Assembly (NCBI GenBank): GCA_963422775.4
Contig: CAUJSJ030000127.1
Span: forward strand, 15,831-79,830
Direction: 5' to 3'
DNA length: 64,000 bases
Source: Pelomonas sp963422775
GTDB lineage: Bacteria > Pseudomonadota > Gammaproteobacteria > Burkholderiales > Burkholderiaceae_C
Below, piece by piece: positions 42,991-51,818 of this stretch (positions within the stretch are counted from its first letter, which is position 1; the number at the start of each line of letters is the position of its first letter). The position numbers and the translations under genes are program-made. The notes below the pieces were generated by a model. It ran no database searches and was not told the origin of the DNA. It worked only from the letters and a program-made list of their open reading frames with translations.

Positions 42991-44522
42991 GCAAGCGAAT
43001 CAATATCGTGCCCAACGCCTCGCCGAATGGCGGGGTGGGCGTGGGCGTCATGACAAGCGCCGGCAACCCGTGGACGGTCGTTGACGGCTTGGCATACGAG
43101 CTCGTGAATCGTAAGTTGGCGACGCTGGTGGATGCTGAGCCGGAGTCGCAGCAGGCGGTCACCTTGACGCCTACCCAGGCCGCTGCTCTCCCATCCCTGG
43201 TTGGGAAATTCGCCACGCGTGCGCCGCTTCCTGGTGTCGGAGGTATCGGCTTCAGCCTGGCCGACGTGGTGTCGGTCGGCGGTGCCTGCACGCTGACGAT
43301 GGAGACGGGCTCCAACGGCCTGCCCAGTTTGCGCGTCCAGGCCGCAGCCGGCGTGACAGTCGAGCTGAACTTCCCCGGGATGACGAACACCATCTCCAAC
43401 GGGGAGGCCTATCTCGCCATCCAAGGCAGCTGGACGCAAGGCAATCTGGATGCCGTGACGAGCTATGTGTCGCAGGACGCCGCGGGCTACGCCAAGGGTT
43501 GGTCTAACTCTGTCAACTACGGCTACGCGACCGCGCTCAATAGCCCGTTCGAGCAAGGGGGCGTCAACACCTACTGGTTTCGAAAGGGCAACAACACGCC
43601 GTTCGGTGCGCCGACGTACCCCGCATTCGTCGCCGATCACAAGGTTCGGTTGACGGCTAGGGCAACGTTCCCGCTGGACTGCCGCATCTATGCCTACGGC
43701 TTTGCGGCGCCGAAGCCCAAGAGCCGCATCCTGGTGACTGCGGACGATGGTTATGACAGCTTCATGAAGCTCGGCCTTGACTCCTTCGCCTCCCGAGGCA
43801 TTCCGGTGACGCTCAGCCTCATCGGAAGCGTCGTCGGGACCGGCGGCGGCTACGTCAACATGAACCAGCTGAAGGCTTTCCTGAACGCAGGCAACGCGCT
43901 TGTGGCGCACGGGCCGTGGCCCAACAGTGGCGCCGGCAACCTCTTCTCGGCATACCCAGGCGCAGCGAACCCTGCCGCTGCCGCGCTCGCGGACATGATC
44001 CAGAACCGCGAGTTCTTGCGCTCCAACGGGCTGCTCGTTGACGGTGCCGACCGCTGCTACGTTTGGCCGCAGGGTGCTTGGCAGCAAACGCAGAACGACA
44101 CGAGCTTGCTGGACCTCGCCATTGCCAACGGCTTCACCTTCGGCCGCAGCGCCACGCCTGGCAACACCTTCAACAATTTCGACGCGCTCAGCAAGTACAA
44201 CAGGCTCTGCCTGCCCATCGTTGGGCACACATGGAACGCGGCGGGCACGACGGCTGGCGAGGCGACAAACATAGCTGCAGTCATCGCCAACATCAACAAC
44301 GCCGCCACCTACCGTGGCGACTGCGTGCTCATGCTGCACAGGGTGCTGCCGAGCACGACGAGCGACGGCGGCATGGGCGGCGGCAACCAGATCACGATTC
44401 GGCACAGCGATCTGGAGCAGCTGGCCGCAGCGATCAAGACCAACATCGACGCCGGCACCCAGGAGGCCTTGACCATGCCGCAAGTAGCTGTTGCGCCGCA
44501 AACGGTCTGGGCGACGGCCTGA
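42987..44522 (+). CDS. Polysaccharide deacetylase (NodB)-like phage protein
   Basis: The 511-residue product has an N-terminal beta-rich part (about 1-240) and a C-terminal NodB-like domain. The domain starts SRILVTADDGYDSF (Asp253-Asp254), with a histidine segment NALVAHGPWPNSG (His308) and a late YRGDCVLMLHRVLPS. NodB enzymes remove acetyl groups from chitin, peptidoglycan or capsule. Its GTG start overlaps the portal stop and a terminator follows. This location between portal and head protease is unusual. It could be a moron, a virion decoration or a surface-sugar enzyme. Confidence 0.7.
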   Translation: MSKRINIVPNASPNGGVGVGVMTSAGNPWTVVDGLAYELVNRKLATLVDAEPESQQAVTLTPTQAAALPSLVGKFATRAPLPGVGGIGFSLADVVSVGGACTLTMETGSNGLPSLRVQAAAGVTVELNFPGMTNTISNGEAYLAIQGSWTQGNLDAVTSYVSQDAAGYAKGWSNSVNYGYATALNSPFEQGGVNTYWFRKGNNTPFGAPTYPAFVADHKVRLTARATFPLDCRIYAYGFAAPKPKSRILVTADDGYDSFMKLGLDSFASRGIPVTLSLIGSVVGTGGGYVNMNQLKAFLNAGNALVAHGPWPNSGAGNLFSAYPGAANPAAAALADMIQNREFLRSNGLLVDGADRCYVWPQGAWQQTQNDTSLLDLAIANGFTFGRSATPGNTFNNFDALSKYNRLCLPIVGHTWNAAGTTAGEATNIAAVIANINNAATYRGDCVLMLHRVLPSTTSDGGMGGGNQITIRHSDLEQLAAAIKTNIDAGTQEALTMPQVAVAPQTVWATA

Positions 44523-44556
44523 TTTCCCGTCCCCTGCCGGTACACATTGCAACCGC

Positions 44557-44583
44557 AGCCCGCCCACCCGGCGGGCTTTTTCT
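44557..44583 (+). terminator. Terminator after the deacetylase-like gene
   Basis: AGCCCGCC and GGCGGGCT (44557-44577) form an eight-base stem followed by TTTTTC. It cuts the late operon into two parts unless antitermination is active. Confidence 0.8.
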
Positions 44584-44607
44584 TGCCCGTCGCAAGGACA
44601 CCCACCC

Positions 44608-46671
44608 ATGAAACAACTCCCTGAAACCCTCGCCCCTCAGGTCCGCACTGTCGCGGTCCGCATGCCGGCCGGCGAGCTGGTCCGCAGCACCGTGGATCTG
44701 GAAGCCCGCACGATGGACCTCGCCTTCGCCAGCGAGACGCCGTGCGACATGTGGTACGGCACCGAGATCCTCAGCATGGCTCCGGGCGCGATGCGCACCG
44801 GCGTGCGGCAGCTGACGATGCCGCTGCTCTACAACCACAAGCGCGACGATCTGCTCGGCAAGGTCGAGGGCATCAGCGTCGACCCCGACCGCATCGGCCG
44901 CGCGGCCGTGCGCTTCGGCAAGGACGAGCGCGGCGAGTGGGCCATGAAGCAGGCCGCCGACGAGATCCTCGTGAACGTGTCGTTCATGTACCGGGTCTAC
45001 AAGTGGCTTGAAGACACCGAGACCGACACGCTCACCGCCATCGACTGGGAGCCCTACGAGATCTCGCTCGTCACCGTGCCTGCCGACGCCACCGTCGGCG
45101 CCGGCCGCAACGCTGCGGCCGAGGCCGAGAACGCCGTGATCGTCGAGCCCAAGGCCCGAGCCACCCCCGAGTCCCCCAACCCGACGCCCGCGCAGGGCGC
45201 CGCACCCGCGCCCTCCGCGCAATCCACCGTAGCCCACCGTCAAACCCCTGAGGAGAACGACGACATGAAGAAGATCCACGCCATCGCCCGTGCTGTGCAC
45301 GAGCTCGCCAACGACGGCACCACCGGCAGCACCGGCGGCGGCGCCGTGGCTGCCCCCACCGAAGCCCAACGCCAGGCCAGCGAGGCCGAGCGCATCAAGG
45401 AGATCGAGGCGCTGTGCCAGCGCTATGACATCGGCACCGCCGCCCGCACCACCATCGTCCAAAGCGGCGTGTCCGCAGCGAACGCCCGCGTGCTGGTGGC
45501 TGACCTGGTGCTGGAGCGCGCCCGCGGCTCCTCCTCGGTCAACTTTGACCGCGGCAGCAACCCGGACCTGACCGACAAGGAAAAGGCCCGCTACAGCATG
45601 ATCCGCGCCGTCAACGCAGCGCTGTCCGGCGACTGGAAGGCGGCCGGCTTCGAGCTGGAGTGCAGCAACGAGATCGCCAAGCGCCACGGCTCGGCGCCAA
45701 AGAACGAGATGGGCTTCTACGTGCCCACCAACATTCCGATGGCCCAGCGTGCGCCCTACACCGTGGGCACGCCAGGCGCTGGCACCACGGGCGGCACGCT
45801 GGTCGCGACCAACCTGCTGTCGGGCAGCTTCATCGAGGTCCTGCGCAACCGCGCCCGCGTGCTTCAGCTGGGCGCCACCGTGCTGTCCGGCCTGGTGGGC
45901 GCCGTCACCATCCCGCGCCAGACCGGCCAGACGGCCACCTTCTGGACGGCGGAAGGCGTCAACACGAGCGAGGGCGAGGCCACGTTCGACAGCGTCAGCC
46001 TGTCGATGAAGACCATCGGCACCTACAGCCAGATCACGCGCAACATGATGATGCAGGCCACGCCTGACATCGACATGCTGGCCCGTGCCGACATGATGCA
46101 GGCCATCGCCCTGGGCGTTGACCTGGCCACCCTGTCGGGCTCTGGCTCCGGCGCGCAGCCGCTGGGCATCGGCAATCAGTCGGGCATTGGCTCGGTCGTT
46201 GGCGGCACCAACGGCGCGTCGCTCACCATCGATCACCTGATCGACCTGGAAACGCAGGTGACGGCCGCCAACGCGCCGGAAGACTCGCTCGCCTACCTCG
46301 GCAACGCGAAATCCATCGGCACGCTGAAGAAGCTCAAGAGCAGCACCGGCCAATACCTGTGGACCACCTACCCGGGCGGCCAGCGCAGCGGCACGCCGGG
46401 CGAGATCAACGGCTACAGCTTCGCCCGCAGCAACCAGGCGCGCAGCAACCTCACCAAGGGCTCGTCCAGCGGCGTATGCAGCGAGCTGTTCTTCGGTGCC
46501 TGGAGCGAGGTGGTCATCGGCGAATGGGGCGTGCTGGAGATCGTGCCCAACCCCTATGACGCGGCCGTCTACAAGAACGGCGGCGTGCTGCTGCGCGCCC
46601 TGCAAAGCCTGGACGTGGCCGTGCGCCACGCCGCCAGCTTCGCCACCATCTCGGATGCCCTGACGCCCTGA
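44608..46671 (+). CDS. HK97-type prohead protease fused to major capsid protein
   Basis: The 687-residue protein starts with an HK97 prohead protease (about 1-165; catalytic-type YNHKRDDLLGKVEGI and EWEPYEISLVTVPAD). A disordered delta region follows (about 170-320). The last part is an HK97-fold capsid (GSFIEVLRNRARVLQLGATVLSGLVG, TFWTAEGVNTSEGEATFDSVSL, GSGAQPLGIGNQSG). Fusion is common in this phage type; self-cleavage is expected. The ATG at 44608 is chosen because the domain begins there. Confidence 0.9.
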   Translation: MKQLPETLAPQVRTVAVRMPAGELVRSTVDLEARTMDLAFASETPCDMWYGTEILSMAPGAMRTGVRQLTMPLLYNHKRDDLLGKVEGISVDPDRIGRAAVRFGKDERGEWAMKQAADEILVNVSFMYRVYKWLEDTETDTLTAIDWEPYEISLVTVPADATVGAGRNAAAEAENAVIVEPKARATPESPNPTPAQGAAPAPSAQSTVAHRQTPEENDDMKKIHAIARAVHELANDGTTGSTGGGAVAAPTEAQRQASEAERIKEIEALCQRYDIGTAARTTIVQSGVSAANARVLVADLVLERARGSSSVNFDRGSNPDLTDKEKARYSMIRAVNAALSGDWKAAGFELECSNEIAKRHGSAPKNEMGFYVPTNIPMAQRAPYTVGTPGAGTTGGTLVATNLLSGSFIEVLRNRARVLQLGATVLSGLVGAVTIPRQTGQTATFWTAEGVNTSEGEATFDSVSLSMKTIGTYSQITRNMMMQATPDIDMLARADMMQAIALGVDLATLSGSGSGAQPLGIGNQSGIGSVVGGTNGASLTIDHLIDLETQVTAANAPEDSLAYLGNAKSIGTLKKLKSSTGQYLWTTYPGGQRSGTPGEINGYSFARSNQARSNLTKGSSSGVCSELFFGAWSEVVIGEWGVLEIVPNPYDAAVYKNGGVLLRALQSLDVAVRHAASFATISDALTP

Positions 46672-46698
46672 TCGGCGCCAACGTCACCCGCCACCCCA

Positions 46699-46720
46699 CC
46701 GGCCGCTCTTCAGCGGCCGG
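46699..46720. other. Strong hairpin after the capsid gene
   Basis: CCGGCCGCT and AGCGGCCGG form a perfect nine-base stem with a CTTC loop, followed only by CTTCATTT. It may attenuate or stabilise the 3' end of the abundant capsid mRNA. Confidence 0.5.
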
Positions 46721-46751
46721 CTTCATTTCCAGTCCAGGAGAACCCCACATC

Positions 46752-47069
46752 ATGGCTACCAAAAAGTACGTCGTCCGCGCCGGCTTCGTTGTCCCGCTCA
46801 TTACCGTCAAGCCCAACGGCGAAAAGTCCACCAAGACTTTCGACGCCGGCGACGAAGTCACGCTCGACGACGAGCAGCACGCGCTGCACGCGCACAAGCT
46901 GGAATTCGCCAACCAGAAGGACCGCGACGCGGCGCTGGCGGCCGAGCAGCAGGCGGCCACGGCCAAGGCCGCGCAGAACAGCCCGGCCGAGCTCGTGCAG
47001 CTGCTCACGGCCGCGCTGACCCAGTCCCTGCAGGCCGCCGGCGCCGCGCCCGCCACCGAGACGGCCTGA
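46752..47069 (+). CDS. Small phage structural-region protein (105 aa)
   Basis: The N-terminal 60 residues are a small beta domain (YVVRAGFVVPLITVKPNGEKSTKTFDAGDEVTLDDEQ). The rest is Ala/Gln-rich coil. The same pattern, V-x-x-G-x-x-V-x-P-x-G then AGDEV, recurs in the 59-residue gene at 47811. It could be a head-decoration or connector accessory protein. Confidence 0.6.
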   Translation: MATKKYVVRAGFVVPLITVKPNGEKSTKTFDAGDEVTLDDEQHALHAHKLEFANQKDRDAALAAEQQAATAKAAQNSPAELVQLLTAALTQSLQAAGAAPATETA

Positions 47070-47072
47070 GCG

Positions 47073-47387
47073 ATGTTCAGCGAAGACGCCGGCACCTTCC
47101 TGGCCGACTTCGGCAGCGCTGCCCGCTGGACCCCCAGCGGCGGCGGTGCGGAGATCGAAGGCTTGGTCATCTTTGACCAGGCCTCCGAAGTCGTCGACGG
47201 GGGCGAAGTCATCAGCGTGGAGTTCAAAGCCACGTTCGTGACGTCGGCCTGGCCCGGCCTGAAGCGTGACGAGGTCATCGTCATCGACGCCGAGGGTGGC
47301 GGCTTCAGCTACCGGCTGCGCAACAAACCGCAGACGGTGGAAGACGGCGTCTTCAGCTTCGTCGGCCTGTCGAGGGTGCGGCCATGA
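47073..47387 (+). CDS. Head-tail joining / head closure protein (104 aa)
   Basis: The protein begins MFSEDAGTFLADFGSAARWTPSGGGAEIEGLVIF and ends with an SH3-like beta region (VIVIDAEGGGFSYRLRNKPQTVEDG), as in the FII-like attachment proteins (PF05354). Its position after the capsid fits. Confidence 0.7.
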   Translation: MFSEDAGTFLADFGSAARWTPSGGGAEIEGLVIFDQASEVVDGGEVISVEFKATFVTSAWPGLKRDEVIVIDAEGGGFSYRLRNKPQTVEDGVFSFVGLSRVRP

Positions 47388-47803
47388 CGGCCACGGTCCT
47401 GTCCCGCGTCGTCGACCGGGTGGACGTGATGCTGAAGGCCGCGCTGGCCGGGCAAGCCGAGGTGTGGCGCGACCGGGCTGACCCGGTGTGCTTCGAGGAA
47501 GCGCCTGGCGTCAACGTGCTGCCTCGCCAGGGCAGCAGCACGCCGTTCGCGGCCGAGCTCGACGTCGACGAACTGGAGCTCGAACTGCGCTTCTTCGTCC
47601 GCGCCCAGGTCGGCACGCCGGCCGTCGAGGCGCTGCACAAGCTCGCCCACGACGCGCTGTATGCGGACGCCCAGCTGCTCGCCCTCGTGGACAGCATCCG
47701 CCGCCTCGGATCCACGTTCGACCACCACCCGGCCGACACCACGTCGCTCATCAAGTCGGTGCACTACCGGCTGCTGTACCAAACCCCCACCAACTCCCTG
47801 TGA
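47384..47803 (+). CDS. Tail completion / minor tail U-like protein (139 aa)
   Basis: The protein (LSRVVDRVDVMLKAALAGQAEVWRDRADPV...ELELRFFVRAQ...HKLAHDALY) matches the size and position of phage tail-terminator proteins that cap the tail tube. Assignment rests mostly on gene order. Confidence 0.6.
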   Translation: MTATVLSRVVDRVDVMLKAALAGQAEVWRDRADPVCFEEAPGVNVLPRQGSSTPFAAELDVDELELELRFFVRAQVGTPAVEALHKLAHDALYADAQLLALVDSIRRLGSTFDHHPADTTSLIKSVHYRLLYQTPTNSL

Positions 47804-47810
47804 GGCTTTC

Positions 47811-47990
47811 ATGAACCCGATCTACATCGTCCAGCCCGGACACCAGATCCGCCGCCCCGACGGCTCGCTCGCCATGGCGGGCGACGAAGTCGAGGCCGCC
47901 GACGAGGTGGCCGCGGCGAACCCCCACGTGCTGAAGCTGAAGGAGGCCGACGAGGCCGCCGACGGGTCGGCCGATCAACCTACCGAATGA
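47811..47990 (+). CDS. Very small phage structural-region protein (59 aa)
   Basis: The sequence IYIVQPGHQIRRPDGSLAMAGDEVEAADEVAAANPHVLKLKEADEA resembles the N-terminal domain of the gene at 46752. It sits just before the tail tube gene, and its length alone makes it easily missed. Confidence 0.55.
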   Translation: MNPIYIVQPGHQIRRPDGSLAMAGDEVEAADEVAAANPHVLKLKEADEAADGSADQPTE

Positions 47991-47999
47991 GGCACTGAC

Positions 48000-48761
48000 A
48001 TGGCACTCAACCAGAAATTTGGCGTCGGCGTCCTGATCGCCATGACGCGCACCGACGCGCAGGGCAACCTACTCGCCGTCCCGCAGGCCATCCGCCTGGG
48101 CACCCTGCAGGAAGTCGGCGGCGACTTCAGCTTCGAGGGCAAGCCCCTCTATGGCTCGTCGCAGCTCCCCGTGGATCGCGGCCGCGGCAAGGGCAAGCTC
48201 GCGTTCAGCGCCAAGACGGCGCAGATCAACGCCGCCAACCTGGCCGCGCTGCACTTCGGCGTGACACCGACTGTCGGCTTCAAGGGCCCCGTCATCGATG
48301 ACCCGATCACGGTGCCGGCGCCGAGCGGCCCCTACACCGTGACAACCACGCCCCCGGGCAGCGGCACCTTCGTGCGCGACCTGGGCGTGCGCGACACCAA
48401 CGGCAACGACTTCACGCGCGTGGCCAGCGGCCCCACAGCGGGCCAGTACAGCGTGAGCGGGGGTACCTATACCTTCGCCGCCGCGGACGCCAGCAAGGCC
48501 CTGTTGCGCTCGTACGAGTACAGCTCCAGCACCGGCGGCCTCATCATGCCGCTGACCAACCAGCTGATGGGCTACTCGCCGAGCTTCGGTGTGATCCTGC
48601 TCAACGACAGCAAGGGCAGCAAGCTCGTCATCAGCCTGACCAACTGCCAGAGCGACAAGCTCTCGTTGCCGTTCAAGAACGAGGACTTCGTCATTGCCGA
48701 TTTCGGCTTCGAGGCCTTCGATGACGGCACAGGATCGGCGGGCTACTGGAGCCAGACATGA
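48000..48761 (+). CDS. Major tail tube protein
   Basis: The 253-residue protein fits a siphovirus tail tube subunit: an N-terminal beta-barrel (FSFEGKPLYGSSQLPVDRGRGKGKLAFSAK), a loop-out region and a C-terminal segment LPFKNEDFVIADFGFEAFDDGTG. It lies directly before the G/GT chaperone genes, the standard position. Confidence 0.78.
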   Translation: MALNQKFGVGVLIAMTRTDAQGNLLAVPQAIRLGTLQEVGGDFSFEGKPLYGSSQLPVDRGRGKGKLAFSAKTAQINAANLAALHFGVTPTVGFKGPVIDDPITVPAPSGPYTVTTTPPGSGTFVRDLGVRDTNGNDFTRVASGPTAGQYSVSGGTYTFAAADASKALLRSYEYSSSTGGLIMPLTNQLMGYSPSFGVILLNDSKGSKLVISLTNCQSDKLSLPFKNEDFVIADFGFEAFDDGTGSAGYWSQT

Positions 48762-49192
48762 ACGCCGGCGCCATGATGACTCCAGGCATCTGGGTCGACT
48801 TCGGGGGCGGTCGCCGCCTGCTCGTGCCGCCGCTGAGCCTGGGCTCGCTGGAGCTGCTGCAGGACCGCATTGATGAGATGCCAACCCTGCAGATTACTGA
48901 CCGCAGGGCCGTGGCCACGGTCATTGACGCAACCCACGCCGCGTTGCGCCGCAATTACCCGGACGTCACGCGCGACGAAGTCGGAGAACTCATCGACATC
49001 GGCAACATGGCCGAGGTGTACGGCTGCGTGCTGGACTACTCCGGCTTCAAGCGCCAAGCGAGTGAAGCGGGAAACGCCCCAGCGGTGAGCGCACAGATTG
49101 GCGCGGCCTCATCGCCCTCGTCTGCGCCAACACCGGATGGACCTGGACCTACGTCCGAGAGCACGTTGACGTCCCCACCGTTGACGCCCTGA
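48758..49192 (+). CDS. Tail assembly chaperone G (unshifted product)
   Basis: The 144-residue protein (GIWVDFGGGRRLLVPPLSLGSLELLQDRIDEMPTL...YGCVLDYSGFKRQ) occupies the lambda gene G position. Its last 38 residues lie beyond the slippery site. The start overlaps the tail tube stop. Confidence 0.75.
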   Translation: MNAGAMMTPGIWVDFGGGRRLLVPPLSLGSLELLQDRIDEMPTLQITDRRAVATVIDATHAALRRNYPDVTRDEVGELIDIGNMAEVYGCVLDYSGFKRQASEAGNAPAVSAQIGAASSPSSAPTPDGPGPTSESTLTSPPLTP

Positions 49193-49419
49193 GCGACGAA
49201 TGGCGGCGCAACCCACCGGTGCACCGCCTCGCCGCCGCCTTTATGGGCTACCGCCCGGAAGACCAGCCAGCGGTTCGGACGTCTGAACAAGACGACGAGC
49301 CGGCTTGGCGGCCGCCCGGCGCCGGCATTCCCGCCACAGCTGAACTGGCCGCCGCGACTTCCGTCGAGGAAGCCCTCGCAGCAGCTGAACGCATGTTCTT
49401 TGGAGAAGTTAAAAAATGA
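48758..49419 (+). CDS. Tail assembly chaperone GT, made by -1 frameshifting
   Basis: Slipping -1 at GGGAAAC (49069-49075) joins 106 residues of G to a 114-residue T segment: RPSGERTDWRGLIALVCANTGWTW, then YVREHVDVPTVDAL and HRLAAAFMGYRPED. The T frame has no start of its own before a TGA at 49063 and is open to 49419. The product is about 220 residues. GT recruits tape measure protein during tail assembly. Its stop overlaps the tape measure ATG. Confidence 0.75.
49069..49075 (+). other. -1 ribosomal frameshift slippery heptamer GGGAAAC
   Basis: The heptamer is in the correct phase (G GGA AAC in the G frame), like lambda's GGGAAAG, and lies where the two chaperone frames overlap. Confidence 0.75.
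49273..49288. repeat. Dispersed 16-base palindrome, site 6
   Basis: GTTCGGACGTCTGAAC in the T part of the GT chaperone, where it reads VRTSE. Confidence 0.65.
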
Positions 49420-51818
49420 GCTCTGACGGTCGCGCTTTTGAGCAAGAGATCACCGCCGACCCCTCTAAGTTCGTCAAGGGCTTTGAGCAGGCGAAGGCGG
49501 CCGCCACGGGCGGGGCTGCTGCGATCGATGCGCAGTTCAAGAAGATCGGCGACAGCGTCGCGGCAGTCAACAAGCTGATGCTTGGCTTTGTGGCGGTCAT
49601 TGCGGGCGGTGGCGCGCTGAAGAAGTTCATCAGCGACGCCAACGAGTGGAACGGCACCGCAGGGAAGATGTCTGCGCAGCTGGGCATCACGACTGAGAAG
49701 GCCAGCGTCATGAACGTGGCGCTGAACCGGCTCGGGCTGGATAGCGATACGGCGCTCGACGCGGCACAGAAGCTCAGCAAGAGCATTCAGACCAACGGCC
49801 AGGCGTTCGACGTGATGGGCGTCAAGGTGCGCGACGCGACGGGCGCCTATCGCCCCGTCGTTGACGTGATGGGCGAGGTCAACCAGAAGCTGGCCGAGAT
49901 CAAAAACCCGATTGAGCAAAACATTGCCGGTCAGCAGATCTACGGCAAGGGCTGGTCGGAGATGCGCGGGCTGCTCAAGCTCACCAGTCAGGCCATGACC
50001 GAGGCCGAGGAGCGCGGCCGCAAGCTCGGCTTGATCGTCGGCCCCGAGGGCGCGGCGATGAGCAAGCAGTACAACATCCAGATGCGCGAGCTGGGCCTCG
50101 TTGGCAAGAGCCTTGAGATCCAGTTCGGCAACCAGCTGCTCCCCGTCTTCACGCGCCTGGGCTCTTTCATGGCCCAGGAGGGGCCTGTTATGGGGCAGGT
50201 ATTCGGCCGCGTGCTGGAGGGCATCGGCTTCGCTGCGGCGGCCACTTGGCTGGCGCTGAAGGACATGGGCGACTCACTCGGCGCGATGGCCGCGCAGGCG
50301 GGCGCGCTGCTGTCCGGCGACCTGGCCGGCGCGCGGGCCATCGGCAAGATGCGCGACGAAGAGTCGGCCAAGAACCAGGCGGCCTACGAGAAGCTGAAGG
50401 CCGAGTTTGGCAAGCCGATCAGCGTGGCGCCGCTCGCGACTCCTGACCTGACCGGCGGCCCGCAATACAAGTTCAAAGAGAAGGCCGCCAAGGACCCTGC
50501 AGGCCGGGTCGCCGAGTGGGAGGCGCAGCTCGCCCAGGACAAGGCCGCCCTTGAGCGCCAGGGTCTCCTCGAAAACCAGTTCCGCGAGATGAGCAAGAGC
50601 CAGGAGCTCGCCTACTGGCAAGGCTTGCTAAAGGTCACGGAGCTGACGGCCGCTGAGAAATCGGCCATCACGCGCAAGGCCGCTGAAGTGGAAATGGCGA
50701 TGGTCAAGCAGACCTTTGACGTGAAGGTCAAAGCGCTGGAGGCCGAGGCCGAGCAGTTCAAAAACAACACCGGCGAGCGCCTGCGCATCGAGCAGCAGAT
50801 TCAGGGGATGTATCAAGCCGGCACGGCGCAGTTTGAAGAGTCGCGCAAGCGCATGGTCACCATCGAGCGCCAGGCGGCCGAGCAGCAGAAGCAGATCGCA
50901 CAGCAGGTGGTTGACGCCAAGCGTCAGGCGGCGCTGTCGGCCATCACGCTGGAGGAGCAGGCCGCACAGCTCGACGTCGAGCTCGGCCTCACCAGCCGCG
51001 CGGCTTTGCTTGAGCAGCAGGCCGCGTTTGAACAGCGCCGCTATGAGATCGCCGGCCAGGCGCTGCAGGACCGCCTGCAGATGTTCGCGGCAGACCCGGA
51101 CCGCAACCCGGTCGAGGTCCAGCGCGTGCACAACGAAATCGAGGCGCTGGAGCAGCAGCACCAGCTGCGCCTGGGGCAGATCCGCAACCAGACGGTGCTG
51201 GAGCAGACCAGCAACTACCGCACGATGTTCGGCTCGCTGGAGTCGAGCTGGGGCCAGCTCATCAGCAAATTCCTGCAGGGCGGCCTCACCTTCGCGAACT
51301 TCATCAAGGGCGCCACGCGCTCGGTCGCTCAGGCCGGCATCGACATGGTCAGCCAGATGGCCGCCAAGTGGCTCATCACCCAGCTGGCCCAGCGCGTGTT
51401 GGGCAAGGTCACCAAGACGGGCGAGGTGCAGGGCCATGCTGCCGTTGCCGGCGCCGCGGCGGTGGCGTCGACGGCCGCCATCCCCATCGTCGGCCCGTTG
51501 CTCGCACCGGCGGCGGGCGCGGCGGCCTTCGCCACGGCCATGTCGTTCCTTCCGGGCGTGCTCGCATCTGCTGCGGGTGGCTATGACATCCCGGGCACTG
51601 TGAACCCGCTCGTGCAGGCGCATGCCAAGGAAATGATCCTGCCGGCGAAGTACGCCGACGTGATCCGCGGCATGGCCGATGGACCCGACTCGGGCCAGGC
51701 CTGGGCGCCACCATCCCTCGTGGTGCACCCGCTGCCGGGCAACTTCTTCATGGTTCATCGCGACCACCTGGTGGCCGCGCTGACCTCGGCCAAGCGTGAC
51801 GGAGCGCTGAAGCTGTGA
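49416..51818 (+). CDS. Tape measure protein
   Basis: The 800-residue protein sets the tail length. It has an early helical part with a hydrophobic segment (LMLGFVAVIAGGGAL), long coiled-coil stretches (about 340-620) rich in E/Q/A/K, and Ala/Gly-rich hydrophobic segments near 670-720. ATG overlaps the GT stop. The predicted tail is medium length for a siphovirus. Confidence 0.88.
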   Translation: MSSDGRAFEQEITADPSKFVKGFEQAKAAATGGAAAIDAQFKKIGDSVAAVNKLMLGFVAVIAGGGALKKFISDANEWNGTAGKMSAQLGITTEKASVMNVALNRLGLDSDTALDAAQKLSKSIQTNGQAFDVMGVKVRDATGAYRPVVDVMGEVNQKLAEIKNPIEQNIAGQQIYGKGWSEMRGLLKLTSQAMTEAEERGRKLGLIVGPEGAAMSKQYNIQMRELGLVGKSLEIQFGNQLLPVFTRLGSFMAQEGPVMGQVFGRVLEGIGFAAAATWLALKDMGDSLGAMAAQAGALLSGDLAGARAIGKMRDEESAKNQAAYEKLKAEFGKPISVAPLATPDLTGGPQYKFKEKAAKDPAGRVAEWEAQLAQDKAALERQGLLENQFREMSKSQELAYWQGLLKVTELTAAEKSAITRKAAEVEMAMVKQTFDVKVKALEAEAEQFKNNTGERLRIEQQIQGMYQAGTAQFEESRKRMVTIERQAAEQQKQIAQQVVDAKRQAALSAITLEEQAAQLDVELGLTSRAALLEQQAAFEQRRYEIAGQALQDRLQMFAADPDRNPVEVQRVHNEIEALEQQHQLRLGQIRNQTVLEQTSNYRTMFGSLESSWGQLISKFLQGGLTFANFIKGATRSVAQAGIDMVSQMAAKWLITQLAQRVLGKVTKTGEVQGHAAVAGAAAVASTAAIPIVGPLLAPAAGAAAFATAMSFLPGVLASAAGGYDIPGTVNPLVQAHAKEMILPAKYADVIRGMADGPDSGQAWAPPSLVVHPLPGNFFMVHRDHLVAALTSAKRDGALKL

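Noticed and set aside
49219..49419. An independent 66-codon gene after the G protein
   Set aside because: It is the end of the T frame, best explained as part of the GT frameshift product.
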